Shown here piece after piece: positions 23,687 to 35,651 of a stretch of DNA of 64,000 nt. The DNA is from Cylicocyclus nassatus. Taxonomy: Eukaryota > Nematoda > Chromadorea > Rhabditida > Strongylidae. Position numbers and translations under genes: made by a program. The DNA lies in assembly GCA_958299035.1 (NCBI GenBank), contig CATQJL010000001.1:17219433-17283432 (forward strand), read 5' to 3'. Every line of letters begins with the position of its first letter. The stretch's first letter is position 1. Below the pieces are notes generated by a model. It saw only the letters and a list, made by a program, of their open reading frames with translations, was not told the origin of the DNA and did no database searches.

Positions 23687-24373
23687 GCTATATATTAAGA
23701 TAAAGGATAAAGGATGAAGGATTTGGCGTCTTCATTACCCTCTGCAGGCATGCGCCGTACGCACACTACTTTATATTCGAGGAGGCAATTGTATGCGTGC
23801 GAGCCTATTACAGTGATTCTTATATCTTAAGATCATCCGCAAAAATCTGGACATTTTTTCGTCGATTTTGATGAACGAAGGAACTTTGGCTTGAAATTTT
23901 TGAACATGTTCGGAAAGCTTCAAGCGTCACAGCATAAAACGAAACAGTCATAAACATGGGTTCTATGACCTCCTCTTTCTAGCTGAAGAATTCGTGCTAA
24001 CTAAGAGCAGATTTGATATTTCTCGGATTTTCGTGTCTGCATTTTTCATGAAAATCAAATCTGCTCTTGATTGGCATGAATTCTATGTATGAATCATTCG
24101 CTGAAAATTTCATTAGAGTCAATTTCAATGGGATGTGTCAATAACGATGAAACATTTCCAGCGAACAGTATTTACATGATTTTATAGCCTAAATCTCGCA
24201 GTTTTTTACAGAAATAATAAATAGCTTCCGATTCTTCTTCTTCTTTGAATGAAAGTTGGGGAAAGCACAACATCAAAAGCGAAAAGTACGTACGAGATAC
24301 TGGCTTGCTTCTAATTTCATAGCGGAATTCACAAGAAATAGTGCTTTGCGCTGAAAAGGGGGGTCCGAATACT

Positions 24374-24781
24374 CAAAGTGGCCTTGTCAAATGAGTTTCA
24401 TAGCATTTTGAAGAGCACTAAACGGTGATTCCAAATCTGAATTTAAAATTTGCCAAGCGCCTCTGCATGCCGAGTTATGAATATTTTCTTGGTGTGAAAT
24501 GAACGCATTATCCGGGTAAAATCAAATTTTACGGTCTTCTCAGCGCTCATATAGAGCAGTATTGAGTGCTTTGGACAAAGGTATTCGAACGGAGTGCTTC
24601 AATAATCAACATTGGACCTCTTCAGCAATTCTGACGGATTTTGTTCTAATTAAGCTTTTCTACTCAAAAAACGCTAATAACTCGACGTCCAGAGGCGCTC
24701 GGCAGATAATGAAGAAAGATTTAGATTCAGCGTTCGATGGTTTTCATAGTCGTATCAATTTTATGTGAAAAGGCCACTTCG
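24374..24781. mobile_element. Foldback element
   Basis: The left arm (CAAAGTGGCCTTGTCA onward) matches the reverse complement of the right arm, which starts CGAAGTGGCCTTTTCACA. Inner matches include GCGCCTCTG and GAGTTAT. About 408 bp, with no protein. The frame at 24562-24768 lies inside it. Confidence 0.6.
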
Positions 24782-24940
24782 ACCAAACAAACCTACTTTG
24801 TGAGTGCAAAAAGTTAGGATTAATTTACCTTTGGAACAAAGTCAATTATGTTCGAAAATGAGCATTCATACAGGTGGTCCAGTAATTGGAAACTTCAGGG
24901 TTCACACAAACTTGATCCATAAAGGTTATTTGACACGCTC

Positions 24941-25379
24941 AAAGACAGCGTCCGTGCAAAATTTCGCCTCTCATGTTTCTGCCATTCTGGGGCCTTTCCG
25001 TGGCCCTGATTACAGTTGTGAAGTTCAAATTGTTCAAAACCCCCTAAAAACCCGATTCTTGGGGACCCTCTTTTCAAGGAGCGGACGAGTTTCGGATTGC
25101 TCGTCCCCATCGCATGCCAACTTGAGGAGCTGCAGTGCACGGATGCAGTTGCATTGCAGTGTGCTATGCAAGTGCAATGCAACTGCATACCTGCGTGAGC
25201 ACTCGTCCTCAGAGGTGGTTTGTGATACGAAGGGGCGGTTTGTGATACGTATCACAGGCCCATATCTCCTTTTAGAGGTCACGTCAAAGGATCGGACCAA
25301 CGCAGATTGGGTACTCATGGGCCCTCTTTACAACTATGTGCTAATCTGCGTGGATGGATCTTGCCTGGACGCTGCCTTT
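24941..25379. mobile_element. MITE with AAAGGCAGC-type ends
   Basis: The left end AAAGACAGCGTCCGTGCAA and the reverse complement of the right end (AAAGGCAGCGTCCAGGCAAG) agree. A central hairpin sits at about 25140-25190 (GCAGTTGCATTGCA with TGCAATGCAACTGC). It belongs with the elements at 6851 and 41665. The 202-codon frame at 24804-25412 and the minus frames are shadows of this element. Confidence 0.65.
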
Positions 25380-26339
25380 AATTTGGATAAATTACTCGCT
25401 ATGCTTGGCTGAACCTCTTTATTATGCTACGAAAGGTATAAGATGACAGATAAATTCTACGTGCTTGTTTTCACATGATGTGACATCTGGCAGACTGTTT
25501 ACAAATATCAGGCTTTTGGTGATATAGTTGTTATCAGTATTACTCAATAACGACCCCCTTCTTTTGACTTCTCCATACGATCCCCAGGTGTGGCGTGCCA
25601 CACTCCACACTTGTTCTGCTAGGATTTATAAAGATGGTGAGACATCTCTGTGGCAACCTTAAAAATGCAAAAAGTTTGCAAGTATTCCTTTCAAATTTGA
25701 TATTTCAATATTTTACGTCGACTTTTGCTAACTTAGGAACGAGAGCATTACGTCGTTGTAGATTTGTCTATATTAGGATTCGAAAACTTCCGCACAGCGA
25801 TCTTCACCTCTCCAGCTTAAAAATAGTTTCCTCAATAAGTTCTGAATATGTGGCAAAAGGTCCACATAGAGACGGGTTCAATACATTCATATGTTCATTT
25901 GAAAGAAGTTCATTTCTGAAAGCTTCACTGTTGTAATACGATTACTAGAGTTCATCATGCCGAAGAACGTAAAATTGGTGAGAACATAAGGCTTTTCTTG
26001 CTTGGTGCTGTCCCATTTGAGCAAGTTCAAAAATTGGAAAGCGCTTCACGATCTGAATTTAAAGTAGTCGGAAAGTCATAGACTTGTCAAACACCTTTTT
26101 CGGAAATTAAAACACCTTTACCGTCTTGATTAAACTTCATTTCTTTTGACTAACACTGTTCTTATCTTATGTGACCCTGATGAGATTATTTCATGAAATT
26201 GTCATTATTGGTACTCGTCTCTCACATTGAAATAGCTGACAATGATATTCTAACAGTCGTGAAGAAAAGACCTCTTTGTCAATAGAGGAGCAAAAAATCA
26301 CCTCGCAAATAACTTGAAACTCTCTTTATTTGACCGCAG
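25380..26339. other. No supported gene; 5' region of the DUF229 gene
   Basis: ATGCCGAAGAACGTAAAATTG followed by GTGAGA at 25957-25980 could be a tiny first exon for the gene downstream, but its phase does not join the next candidate exon, so I leave it unassigned. Confidence 0.3.
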
Positions 26340-26523
26340 AAAAGTTGACCGGAGAAAAGTTGTGAGTGGAAAAGTTGCGACTCAATGTCCAGCTAATCTT
26401 GAACATATTCAGCTGAAATCTCATTGTAAACACTCAGAGGCTTTCCCAGTAAAGTGGGTTACTAAAGATGTACACGAGCAGCAAATTAGTGAGCTCATGC
26501 AAATCGTAATTGACTCATGGAAT
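26340..26523 (+). CDS. Possible upstream exon of the DUF229 gene
   Basis: Follows a TTTGACCGCAG acceptor and reads VATQCPANLEHIQLKSHC and KWVTKDVHEQQISELMQIV before a GTGAGA donor 58 nt upstream of the next exon, a normal intron length here. The donor at 26524 leaves the wrong phase. A GTAAAG donor after 'EAFP' (26448|26449) gives the right phase and a 133-nt intron. I cannot tell which is used. Confidence 0.35.
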
Positions 26524-26581
26524 ATGTGAGATGTATAAAGCCACAGGTTCAATACAAGTAATTTTGACACATTCTTTCCAG

Positions 26582-29500
26582 CCAGCCGAACGCTTGCGTC
26601 AACTACAATGTCCATACGAGGATTTTGATCTTGCCACCATGGACAGCGAAGGATACATGTACGTTCATCCACATTATGCGAATTATCCGGAGCACTTGAA
26701 AGATGTGAACTGCAAGGTAAATACTCTCAAGGATAACTACTTTACGAAAATCATTAGCTGATTTTGATTTTAAGGTTGTATTTTTGGAAGGAGCATTGAG
26801 AGATAATATAACGAACAAAGGTAAAAACGTATTCAGAGAAGTCGCTGAAGTAGAGGTTAAATTGTTTTGCTTGATTTTGACATAGCAGCTGGTCCGACGT
26901 GTTTCTCAACAGGTGTTTGAAAATAAGCGATTCTTTGCAAATGGAGATGCCTTTTACATTCGTTGCTTCAAGAATGGTACAAAGATATTTGAAGATGTCT
27001 ATCCTGGCATGAGGGACCTAGATAGAGCACCTAACACGGTATATGAACAAATAATTTACTTAAATTTTGGCCTCATTGATGTATTCAAGGTTTACTACGC
27101 AAGAGATACCCAGTCATTTGATGACTATGGCAGAAAGCTTGCATCAGAGCCATTGAAAACACGAGATTCGCATTATTCTATCGACATTCTTGGTTTTGAT
27201 TCGACATCTCGAACAATGTTTATGCGACATTTACCTCGAACTCTGGAAACTATGAACAAACTAGGCTATGAGCTGTTTTATGGTTACAACAAGGTGTGTG
27301 TCAAAAAAGTGCTAATTACTCTTCTGCTATATTAGGCGAAAGGGTGGTTTGTGCGATACAATTTGATTCTCAAATGTACAAAAGAGACCAATTGCAAGAT
27401 TCATTGAGACTATGTAAGCAAGCATAGGCCCACGGGCAAAATGATGAGACAGTGAAGAAATTATGGATTTTGGCAACGAACACAGATCTCACATGCACCG
27501 ACTTCAAACATAGCTAACACAGTAAAGTATGAATTTCTGCGACGCCTTTCCTTCTAAGCTTTAAGTTTTTCAGTTTCAAGTCTTGTTTGCTTTCCTTCAT
27601 AATACTTTACAACATGGATATAACTGATAAAAAGTTTGTGGCTTTTTGAACACATGCGCGCACAACTTGGGAAATAGGCAGTCATATCAAACAAATAAAG
27701 GCAGTTTATTTTTTATTTTAACGAATAGATTTCCATACTGATTCCATTTACAGCCAGTTGCTCTCGATAGTTTTTAGTCTATGCTCTTGAAAACTTTAGG
27801 AGAAAAGCAATTCCTTTGCAGTGCAGCACATTTCTGCTTTTCTCAACATATTTTCCAAAGTCTTGACATTTTCGAAGATTCTTTATACTTTGTATGTGTA
27901 ACTAAAGTAACACGTCACACGTTATCCTAAATAAAAGACAGCGCAAATTTGCTTTTGTGTTCTCAGAAGCATCAAAAACCTTTGCTCACAGTGTACGCTT
28001 TCGTAAGGTTCTTTTGAGTAAAGGAAATCATAGCGATTTATACACATGTGCAAGCTTGCATTTCTTGCGCAAATCTATATAGCATGCAAAACTCTGACTT
28101 TCTCACTTGTACTGACAGCTTCTCATTACATCACTTTCAGTTTAGATTGGAGATAACTCAGAAGTAAACCTTGTGTCATTGCTTGCTGGTGACCTTCCTG
28201 AAGCTCTTGAAGAACCAAAACTGGATGAATTTGGAGACATAAATATTAACTGGATTTTGCCTTTAAAACGTAAATTAGATCCAACCAATATACCCTTTCT
28301 TTGGAAGATGATGGCGAAGGGTGAGTGACAGTTTCCTATTTTTCGAAAATAATTTTATTTCAAAAGCATTGACTCGCTACCCTTTCCATTATTTTTTTGA
28401 ATAGTGTCTGCTCTTCTACTTGTACTACATTAGGTCTCTACACGAAGGAGTGTCAATCCTGCCACATGATAAAATACATTTACATTTTTCATTCTGTTCT
28501 ACTAAAAGTTGTATTGCCTACTTACTGACGTATTTTCACCTGTTTCTGACTAGAAGTGACATTTTTAATTTTGAGCGTGAAAATGAACACTGTGTTATGA
28601 AAATGTCATGGTATTTCTCGCGAACATATCAGGTCTGCGCAAAGAGAGAAGTGCGTTAGCGTGTCATCATCTAAGCAGAGCGAAATAAGAGGCGACTAGG
28701 TACTTTAAGCCATCATTCATACTCCTTGCTAGTCGAATTTCATGACGAAAAAGATTATAAACTCAAATAAACTTTGAATTTTTGCTAAGAGGCAAGTTGT
28801 TTTAGTGAATGTTTTGGACTTTTGCTTTTATGAATAGCGAACAGCTTTTGTGTCATCCTAAGCGCTCACAATCACACCAGAAATGATTTCGAAAAAAATG
28901 ACATGTCAGCTGAACCAAAATGCTGTAATTCTTTCTTGAACGCGTGGCAGGGAGAGCCTTTATAAAATATGTGGAAAACTTTCCTTGGACTAAGCACGCA
29001 TTTCAAGAAGCATCCTTTGGAAAAATGTGTTTGGATAAGGAAAAAGTATCAACTTTGCTCAAGTCCGCGGCGATTACATGTTTCACTACACCCGCGGTGT
29101 AGTTTCACGTATGCTTCAAACCCGTAATTTTAGAGTTTGGATGCCGTTCAATGCTCAATGAAGACATCTCAGTGGACTGGCTCGGATTGTTTCATTACCC
29201 CTCTGCTCAATTTCTTCCTGGATTTACATCACCTCCTGCTGATCACTTCTATCGTACTTATTATTTGGCTGTATACAAAGTATGTATACATACACGCTGT
29301 CTTTATCTGGATCAGGTCAAGGGACATTATGCGCTTTTGCAATGCCGTAATGTGTCAAGTCTACGCTTTGCTAAGGAAGAGTTGTAAATGTCTGCTTCCA
29401 ACCCTTCCTTCTCTCCAGCGCTTTACGGGAACACATATAGCGAATGTCTTGACCGTTTGCGAGTGCACAGTTCAGACCAACTTTTTGAACTGATCCCGAT

Positions 29501-30949
29501 TGAGAATGAGTTTGTAGAGGGGGTGACTATATCGATGCGAATCACTCCAAGTTTTGCTACATACAATCCTTTCTTGTTATATACGAAAACTATCTAAGCG
29601 CATAACAGCGCAAGCTGCCTCAGTTTAGAACTGGACGTATAGCCAGTGTAAAGATGGTGGTCAAGTTCAACGACGTTATGTAGATCTGTGGCGTCGTTTC
29701 GCTAATAAGTACAAAGACGTCTGCCATATGGGCTTTACATTTGTGACAACGTGAGTTGCTGTGAGCTTTTTTGTTCCAAATATCGTTATGTTAAAACAGA
29801 ATCTGCATAGGCTTACTCATGAAGATGGATTTACGCTTGAAGTCTTAGATGAACAAATTTCATCAAGTCTCGAAAATCTATATTTCACAGGTGAACGGAT
29901 GCTCAAACTTTTATCTTATTCAACGATAACTTATGATAGGAGCGCTAGATAAAGGAGTCAGCATCATAATGGGTGATCACGGAAATCGAGTTGGAGTGCA
30001 GCAATATTCTTATACTGGCAGAATTGAGGAGCGTATGCCGTTAATGGCTATACGCATGCCCCCCGATTTTGAGAAATTACATCCGAAGGAATATTCCAAT
30101 TTTATGATAAACAAGTGGAAGTTGACGAGGTAAGTTGGAAAAATTTTTTTTTCTCTTTTAAGATTATTGTGATGATTTTAGCATTAAAAGAGTTGACTGT
30201 TATTAGAGAAAAATAAGTTGTGATAGAGCCGCAAGCATGTACAACATTTAGAATCATAATTCTACAAACAGGTCGTAAACTGCATTGCAGGGAGTGAGAA
30301 GCACTAGCACTGCAAACTTAGGTCTCTAGGAAGCGCTAAACCATAAACATAATGGCGTAATGGCGCTTTGCTTTGTCCGTAGATGAACTACTGTATTGAT
30401 AGAACGAGAAAGTTCTGTTGTTTCATCCCAAAACTACCTCACAGCACTTGCATCTGCCGCAGTTGCCTCGCATGTCGTTTCTCGGACATATGCAATTGAC
30501 TTTCCTTTTCAGATTACTACCGAACCAAGTAACTTGACCCGGACGAAAGTAATTTGAACTAGTACCTTCTTGATATGTTAATCAAACCAACCATAATTTC
30601 TCCAATAAACTCCTATACTGTAGGCTATAGCAGCTGAGGTTTCTCTTGCTGATATAAATTTTCCAGCAACTTCGACATTCATCAAACTTTGAAAGATGTA
30701 GCGCTGATGAATTTCGGAAGTGCGAGAAGATTGAGTACAAGAATTTACGGTCGGGGAATCAGTCTCTTTGATGAGATATCCGCCAATAGGTAAAAGATTT
30801 GGTTTATGTCGTTTCCACAAAAGAAAAGGTATCTAACTTATTGTTAGCTCAGCCTTTTGGAAAGAGACAAAAAAATTCTAAATTAGATTCAAACACTAAT
30901 TCCAAGTATTATTTCTAGATGCGGCGCATCAACTGGAGCGAGTTATTAA
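26582..30949 (+). CDS. DUF229 (sulfatase-like) family protein, ten exons
   Basis: DUF229 proteins are alkaline-phosphatase-fold, sulfatase-like, probably secretory-pathway proteins of unknown substrate. Exons: 26582-26716, 26775-26855, 26913-27293, 28146-28320, 29134-29279, 29647-29742, 29800-29890, 29940-30129, 30667-30789, 30919-30949; about 482 residues. Conserved blocks in order: LGFDSTSR with RHLPRTLE; GYNKIGDNSE then NLVSLLAGDLPEALEEPKL; SMLNEDISVDWLGLFHYP; PPADHFYRTYYLA; CKDGGQVQRRYVDLW; HRLTHEDGF; VSIIMGDHGNR (metal-binding GDHG); NFDIHQTLKDV; SLFDEISANR. Splice phases agree at nearly every junction. The exon ending 29742 needs a weak GTGACA donor; the stronger GTGAGT donor at 29751 would shift the frame. 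The last exon stops after 'CGASTGASY', shorter than family members. The 5' end is open: 26340-26523 may be an earlier exon but does not join in phase. Confidence 0.85.
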
Positions 30950-31140
30950 TTCTTTCTGTGCAAGATTTGCGTATCATCGACTTACTGACGTCACGGCATC
31001 ATTAGTGATAATATACTTGGGTTGAGTATTTTGTCAGTGAGAAACGATTTGATATGATGTCTTTTGATATCCCAGCATCTTTTTTCTGCAGATTTTGCCT
31101 CCAGACATGTTTACCATTGAGTGTATATGAATTTCGCACA
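30950..31140. other. 3' flank of the DUF229 gene
   Basis: In an adjacent frame the sequence after the stop stays open as ERVINSFCARFAYHRLTDV, including the Cys expected in the family after the last exon. The stop at 30947-30949 could therefore mark a frameshift, not a true C-terminus. Confidence 0.3.
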
Positions 31141-31347
31141 GGCTCCCGTCAGAGTGCCGAAGCCTTGCCAGCGCTACGCCAGCGCCGAGCTAGCTTTCGA
31201 TCGATACACGTGTATTTTATTGGGGCGGGGTCCTGGCTGAGAACTAGGTCAGCTAGCCTCGCCCCAATGAAATACACGTGTATCGATCGAAACGCTGGCT
31301 CGGCGCTGGAGTAGAGCTGGCATGGCTTCGGCACTCTGGCGGGAGCC
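31141..31347. mobile_element. Palindromic foldback element (207 bp)
   Basis: GGCTCCCGTCAGAGTGCCGA at the left returns inverted at the right (CGGCACTCTGGCGGGAGCC). The arms stay matched through GCCAGCGC and CGATCGATACACGTGTATTT to a centre near 31240. GC-rich compared with its flanks. Confidence 0.85.
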
Positions 31348-31409
31348 ACACCAAGAAACTCATAGCTGTTTCAAAATAGTGCGCCGCAGCTACAATAGCA
31401 TATTTGGAA

Positions 31410-31660
31410 TTAGCGTCTTAGGTCTAAGGCATACCAGTCACGATTCCATCAAATCGCTCGACTTGGCGATTTGCCAGATGTTTCCAGATTCATTATGCGC
31501 CCCTCTCAAGTGCATAGGTGCGTAGCTTTTGTAAGTCCTTGCAAACGCTTTAAGTCTCGACCAGGCCAAGCTTGCTTACGATAAACTATGAAGGATCGCT
31601 GCAGTGTCAAATCGCGCAACGACTAGAATCGCGTGAGGTATGTCTTAGGCCTTGAGCTAA
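31410..31660. repeat. Weak foldback
   Basis: GGTCTAAGGCATACCAGTCACG at about 31419 recurs inverted at about 31625-31655 (CGCGTGAGGTATGTCTTAGGCC). Only about 35 bp of each arm is clear. Confidence 0.4.
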
Positions 31661-31693
31661 TTTAGAATATACAGATTGTCCCAAAAGTAAGTA

Positions 31694-32135
31694 CACACTT
31701 GATGGATGTGTGGTTTGAGCGACTGACCAAGTGGTACACAGTTTATTATGGTACAATGGCCTAGGTTTCGGCGCTGTCGCGTTCGTCAGAGCGGGGGAGG
31801 CGAACTCAACAGAATCCAATGCCTCAGACGTTAACGAAGGACACAGAGTACTATTCGAGAAAAAGTCAATGAAAACCCAGTCAGAGCAACAATAGCAGCA
31901 CTAACCTTAGCCAGAAGCAAAACGGAAATCGGAAGACCGCCGCAGACTATGCCTCAGCTCTACTTATATATGCCGTTGCGATTCCGACCTGACCTGATAT
32001 TCAAATCCGCATAGGATTGATATAGTTCGACTTCCAGATTCTGACGACAGCGCCAAAACGTAGGCCATTGTACCATAATAAACTGTGTACCATCTTGGTC
32101 AACCACTCAATCACACATCCACCAAGTCACAAGCC
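31694..32135. mobile_element. Tc/mariner-like foldback element
   Basis: Arms of about 95 bp match inverted: GTACACAGTTTATTATGGTA then CAATGGCCTA and GGCGCTGTCG. The TTGTCCCAAAAGT just outside the left arm is a mariner-type end motif, but the right outer sequence repeats GTACACACTT in direct orientation, so the termini are rearranged. Confidence 0.65.
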
Positions 32136-33115
32136 ATGCCAAGGTTCAATGTAGCCGAACATGGACAATAAGTACACACTTTTCAATCGTTAATAACTCT
32201 TTTCCCACGAAGACTTTTGCTTACCCACAAGTACCGTTCAGTAGAGCACGCTTCAATTTAGCTTGATAGTATGGCTAACGCAAGTCACCCATCTCTCTTC
32301 ATTACTGTAGAATTAACGCAGGAACTTCCAGCATACAGCGCCATCGTGAAGTAGGCCGTTCAAAAAAAATTCCAAAAAATCTGGAAAGTTGTGTTTCAGT
32401 GTTTTTGAAATGTTGATTCTATTAGACAACTTCTTAGAAGTTTTTCTGTTAAGTTCTTCAACCTACTCCTTGCAACAAGAAAATTGTGTTGGCTTGAATT
32501 TTTGGTGAGAAATTATGATTTTCGAGAAAAGTAAGAAATTGGCGAATTCTCTATTGGACTCAAATTCATGACTTTGTACAGAAAATTTCAAACGGAAAAA
32601 TTTTTACAGTTGAGATTAGGTCCTAAAACTCATGTACTGAAGATTTCGGATTTTACTGCAACCTTTCAAACTTTTGGCGGTCTCAAAATGATTGAAGCTT
32701 GAATGATCCTCTTTATTTAATTTTATATCTGCTGCCAGTATTTGAGAGAAACTCGCCAAAATAGTATTATAAAGTGAACGCTTCTTCTCTCCACAAAAGA
32801 TTACAGCCAAACAAATCTTTTTAAACAGCGAGAAGTTAAGATTTTTTGAAAGTAAAACGACGTAGTTTCATACCGATCTAATAGTCTCTTTGCGAAAGGC
32901 CGAGCTAATTCTTATGTTTTCCCTTCCAAAATCAACGAGTTGGTGCTACTGACAGAATGCATTCCAGGAGTTGTTTTGATGCATATGTCCCAGAAAATTT
33001 TTGCACATGCTTAGTAGACCGATCGAATTTAACAAATGCTGCAAATGAAGCTACTAAGCGAGAGGTTATGCATAGATAAAACTTTCTTGATTTAATTTAT
33101 TAGACTAGGATTTAG
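32136..33115. other. No supported gene
   Basis: AT-rich. Earlier exons of the gene that starts to be visible at 33116 may lie here, but I could not pick them out. Confidence 0.35.
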
Positions 33116-34345
33116 GACATTCTCATGGTTGTGCAAGGTTTTCTCGGAAACGGCGAGCTTGCAGGATGTTTCAACTTATCAAATGTAAGCTTACACTTAT
33201 TTATTTCGATCATTTGCTGTATGTTTCACTCAGACCGCAATAGCAGATAACGCTACCATACTCGGTCTAAATCCCTTAGTAAGACATGGACTTCGCAGGA
33301 AGGACAATGCTACACGTATAGAGGAAGCCAGGAACAAGAAGCCACCAAAAATGGACGTAAGCAGTCGCATGTTTGTGAAAACACTCACAAAACTGGTTCC
33401 AGTCAAACGGTGCTTTAGTCATCTTCATGACAATTTCGTTTTTCGAAAATTTTGAAAACTGAAAAACCTTTTTTGGTCAGATAATGTCCAGGCTTGTTCT
33501 CGCTACCGTTCAGCAAGCGACTTGCATTGGCGTGCAGGCATTTACGCAGGACCACTACAAGCGCGGTGTGTTTTTAAGCAAGCACGCCCCTGCAAGTGTC
33601 CGGTAAATGCAAATGCAAATACGGTAGCGGATCGGTTCGGAGGTGAAAATCTCAACCCGAATGTACCACGTGCGCTGCCGCTTAGGCAGTGTTTAAAAAG
33701 GAAAGGATTCCAACACTTTGGAAAACCGCAAAGAGATGTTTATCTCTAAAAGCGTCTTTGAACGCCGAATCCAAATCCGCCTTCTTTTTCTGAGGAACAA
33801 CCATCTGAAATAAGTTATGAGCTCTTGAAAGTCCAAATTTGTCAAGTTCTAAGTGGCATAATATCAGCGAAAAGTTGTAAAAAACACCGGAAATTAGGAA
33901 CTGACTGATAGTGACTACGAGGAAGCAATGCTGGAAACCTATACATGTTTTTCACACTTTTCGCTAATTTATGACACCTGACAAATTTGGACTTTCAAAC
34001 GTTCGCAACTTCATTTAAAGAGTTTTTCCGCGAGGAAATAAATCAGATCTTGAATAAGCGTTTAAAGGCGCATCTAATGATGTACATCTCTCTACGGTTT
34101 GCCAAATCGCCTTGGTATCCCTCCCTTGTAAGTTAGATACCTCCCGAAAAGTTCTAAGTTTCTGTAAGTCATGAAGCATAAATTCCTGTAAATCTGCGCG
34201 TAAAAAAAACTGAGAAGAGAATGACCAGCCGAAAATAGCGTTTCTCAAGTACAGCTTAATAACTTCTTCATACTTAATTAACAAAATTTCTTACAGTTCA
34301 CTAATTACTGTTGTTAATGAGCTACTTACCAAACATATGGAATAG
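33116..34345 (+). CDS. Unrecognised multi-exon gene
   Basis: Exons 33116-33184, 33234-33356, 33481-33602 and probably 34297-34345 are joined by consensus splice sites in matching phase (introns of 49, 124 and 694 nt). They read VVQGFLGNGELAGCFNLSN; ATILGLNPLVRHGLRRKDN and RIEEARNKKPPKMD; SRLVLATVQQATCIGVQAF and DHYKRGVFLSKHAPASV; then LITVVNELLTKHME and a stop. The first exon follows a GGATTTAG acceptor and has an internal ATG at 33125, so the start may be here or further upstream. Composition is helical and soluble, with no signal or membrane segment. The last intron holds a foldback element. The family is unknown to me. Alternatively, exon 3 reads straight into a TAA at its donor. Confidence 0.5.
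33706..34125. mobile_element. Foldback element in an intron
   Basis: Left and right arms match inverted through GAAAGTCCAAATTTGTCA, AGCGAAAAGT and an outer AGAGAGATGT-type tract. About 420 bp, AT-rich, inside the last intron of the gene above. Confidence 0.65.
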
Positions 34346-34383
34346 GAAGATAGGAAACTCATAAAAAGAAAAAAGAATTTCAG

Positions 34384-34584
34384 TTTCTTTACCATGAGAT
34401 CGTTGTGTTAGCGGAGACATCTGCGAATCGAGGAAGTGTCCGACTACTATTTCGTATAGAAGAAGCTGTAAAAGGAAAATCTTTCAAAGTGGTAATGGAA
34501 CCACTTGTTCAAGAAGCTCCTGCAGACTGCTACTATAAATCCGTTTTCAGCGTGTGTGAATGCCTCTTTTTTGCAGCTGAAAGT
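34384..34584 (+). CDS. Coding-like exon, possibly of a separate gene
   Basis: Bounded by a GAATTTCAG acceptor and an AGT|GTAGGT donor, 67 codons in phase 0: FLYHEIVVLAETSANRGSVR, then KGKSFKVVMEPLVQEAPAD and SVFSVCECLFFAAES. It can be spliced to 34707-34742 (FGTSLWLCSPQ, stop). It does not join 34297-34345 in phase. Whether it belongs to the same gene is unclear, and no domain is recognised. Confidence 0.4.
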
Positions 34585-35452
34585 GTAGGTAGCTCATAGA
34601 GTTGTTTATTTTTAGTCCACCATATACTTACTTTGTTCGAAGCAGTGTCCCGCATATCTCTTGTGTAACCGAATATTGTTCGCGAATAACAATATAATTT
34701 CTTCAGTTTGGTACTTCGTTATGGCTTTGTTCACCGCAATAAAAATTTAATTTGAGACCTTCTATCACGTTCCTGGAAAAAAATCAGTTGTACACAAACC
34801 ATTCTTTCCGAACAATGTGATAAGATGAGCTGCTCGGCACAGGTGGTCACGGGGCAGGTTAGATATTGTTATGGGGGTAAAAGGCTTAGGGACATCATTC
34901 TTGTGAAGTCCGGCTTCCCAAAGCCCTGCGAAACTATCAATTTAGTGTGGTGCATACGAGAAAGTCTCCAATCTTTGCCCTGCCCCCCCCCCCACAATCA
35001 CCCATTCCCAACACTGCGGAAAAAGTTCTGTATCCCCAAAGAAAGCTAAAACTTTGGCGAAGTTCTAAGGATTTTTGGTGATTTCGATATTGCTCTCAAG
35101 AATACATTTTTACATTTGATAATTCACAAAAGTAGGTCCCCAAATTTTGCAATTTCACTGGGATCCCTATTCACTAGGCACTCCATACCAATTTTTGCCA
35201 TTCTCATTTTACATAAAGATTTTTGGTTCCTAAGTTTACCGCGAGAATTTTGGAATTTCTCTAGTGGCTATATAAGTTAAGAGTAATTCGAAACCTCCTG
35301 TAAATAGGCAGTACGCACATTAGGAGAAGAATTGTGGATTCCTACACCGAAAAAGTTGCTGCTGCTAATTGCTAACGGGGGCGATCAGAACGTGGCACAT
35401 AATACACGATTGTGATGATGTAGACAAAGCCCGATGTTCTTCCATTATTTAG

Positions 35453-35651
35453 GTTACCTTTTGTTGGAGTCTGGAAGTGAATCTTCGTTTAGATCCAATT
35501 CTTTACGCAAGAGCAGATCAGATTAGCTTCATTCCAGATTGTGCGATCAACCTGGTATATAACTTCTTGTTTAGCCTTAATCTCAAGTCACTGGTCGATA
35601 GAGAGCATAGATATTGGGAAAGAAATTATGCGCTATCATTACTTAATTGAA
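35453..35651 (+). CDS. Two coding-like exons, family unknown
   Basis: 35453-35553 follows a TATTATTTAG acceptor and reads SLEVNLRLDPILYARADQIS and FIPDCAINL before a GTATAT donor. 35592-35651 reads SLVDREHRYWERNYALSLLN to TGA. The acceptor giving phase agreement is AAG at 35590, weaker than the TTTAG upstream. They could be the 3' end of the gene at 34384. Confidence 0.35.

Noticed and set aside
24804..25412. 202-codon plus ORF
   Set aside because: It lies over the AAAGGCAGC-ended MITE; both strands are open there and no domain is seen.
26173..26200. CTGATGAG followed by ATGAAAT as a hammerhead
   Set aside because: No stem II pairing and no CGAAAC; chance match.
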